DNA from: CAZSNT01 sp964607765 | Lineage (GTDB): Bacteria > Verrucomicrobiota > Lentisphaeria > Oligosphaerales > JABHEG01 | Assembly: GCA_964607765.1 (NCBI GenBank) | Contig: CAZSNT010000220.1 | Span: 1 to 14,641 of the forward strand | Length of the DNA stretch: 14,641 bases | Reading direction: 5' to 3' | In this document: piece by piece, positions 14,435-14,641 of the stretch | How the letters are laid out: each line of letters opens with the position of its first letter | Numbering within the stretch: position 1 is the stretch's first letter | The notes under the pieces: generated by a model | Told to the model about the DNA's origin: nothing | What the model saw: only the letters and a program-made list of their open reading frames with translations | The model's database searches: none | Program-made: the position numbers and the translations under genes

Positions 14435-14587
14435 GCTCGTTCCTCCGTGGTTGGTGTGGCATCATCGGGCGAAATGTCTCAGCCGGAAACGCCGGGAAGT
14501 GTTCCCGCGCGTTGCGGGCAATGTAACGACGAAGTAGGCAACCGGCAAGAGCAACGGCAGCAACGCCGCAATGGCTCAGTTACGTTA

Positions 14588-14630
14588 GGCAAGCCCCGTA
14601 GCCCGGCTCTCCTGAGCCGGGTGTCTTGCC
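14588..14630. repeat. REP-like hairpin
   Basis: A perfect 8-bp stem CCCGGCTC (14602-14609) / GAGCCGGG (14614-14621) closes a TCCT loop. It is enclosed by a second stem GGCAAG (14588-14593) / CTTGCC (14625-14630), with an unequal internal loop of 8 and 3 nt. There is no T-tract on either side, so a terminator is unlikely. The form suits a dispersed extragenic palindrome or a structured leader for the SPFH operon; only one copy is visible in this window. The rest of the 14447-14641 spacer shows no gene. Confidence 0.5.
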
Positions 14631-14641
14631 GTGATCCAGGT

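Noticed and set aside
14307..14537. A 76-aa plus-strand frame over the SPFH start
   Set aside because: It is antisense to the SPFH N-terminus and its ribosome-binding site, with no family features.

Overview
The window is high-GC bacterial DNA carrying eight protein-coding genes, almost no spacer DNA and no RNA gene that I can recognise. The gene families (DUF1080, a twin-arginine Gfo/Idh/MocA oxidoreductase, a HEAT-repeat lipoprotein, DUF5107-TPR, a DUF6067/GH123-like protein, a sulfatase) are a combination typical of the PVC group and similar glycan-degrading lineages (Planctomycetota, Kiritimatiellota, Lentisphaerota). This placement is inferred from gene content and was not tested with a marker gene.

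Left block (+ strand, 153-4380): a three-gene apparent operon of exported proteins. It encodes a DUF1080 protein (3-keto-disaccharide hydrolase family, Sec signal), a Tat-exported Gfo/Idh/MocA oxidoreductase whose TTG start overlaps the preceding stop (TTGA), and a HEAT-repeat lipoprotein. The lipoprotein has a non-HEAT insert in its middle that resembles the C-terminal domain (DUF3395) of eukaryotic DNAJC11. The first two genes suggest an oxidise-then-cleave route for glycosides through 3-keto sugars. Upstream lie a hexamer-period repeat and a perfect 8-bp inverted repeat.

Middle block (4481-11219): a minus-strand pair (DUF6067/GH123-like protein followed by DUF5107-TPR protein) diverges from a plus-strand S1-type sulfatase with an intact C-S-P-S-R maturation motif. 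None of the three has a visible signal peptide, so they probably act in the cytoplasm on imported, possibly sulfated, sugars, whereas the left block acts outside the cytoplasm. The gap between the minus-strand pair is filled by a hexamer-period repeat of the same form as the one at the left edge of the window. The divergent promoter region carries a degenerate heptamer repeat.

Right block (minus strand, 14434-11279): an SPFH/Band-7 protein of the YdjI ('virion core protein') type with a C-terminal GYF_2 domain, followed by a membrane protein made of two Tim44-like plus zinc-ribbon modules and a C-terminal TerB-like domain. This pair looks like a membrane-surveillance or envelope-stress module and is the best candidate here for a poorly described system. 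The second gene also has an unusual start: the only good ribosome-binding site points to an AUC codon. A REP-like hairpin lies upstream, at the right edge of the window.
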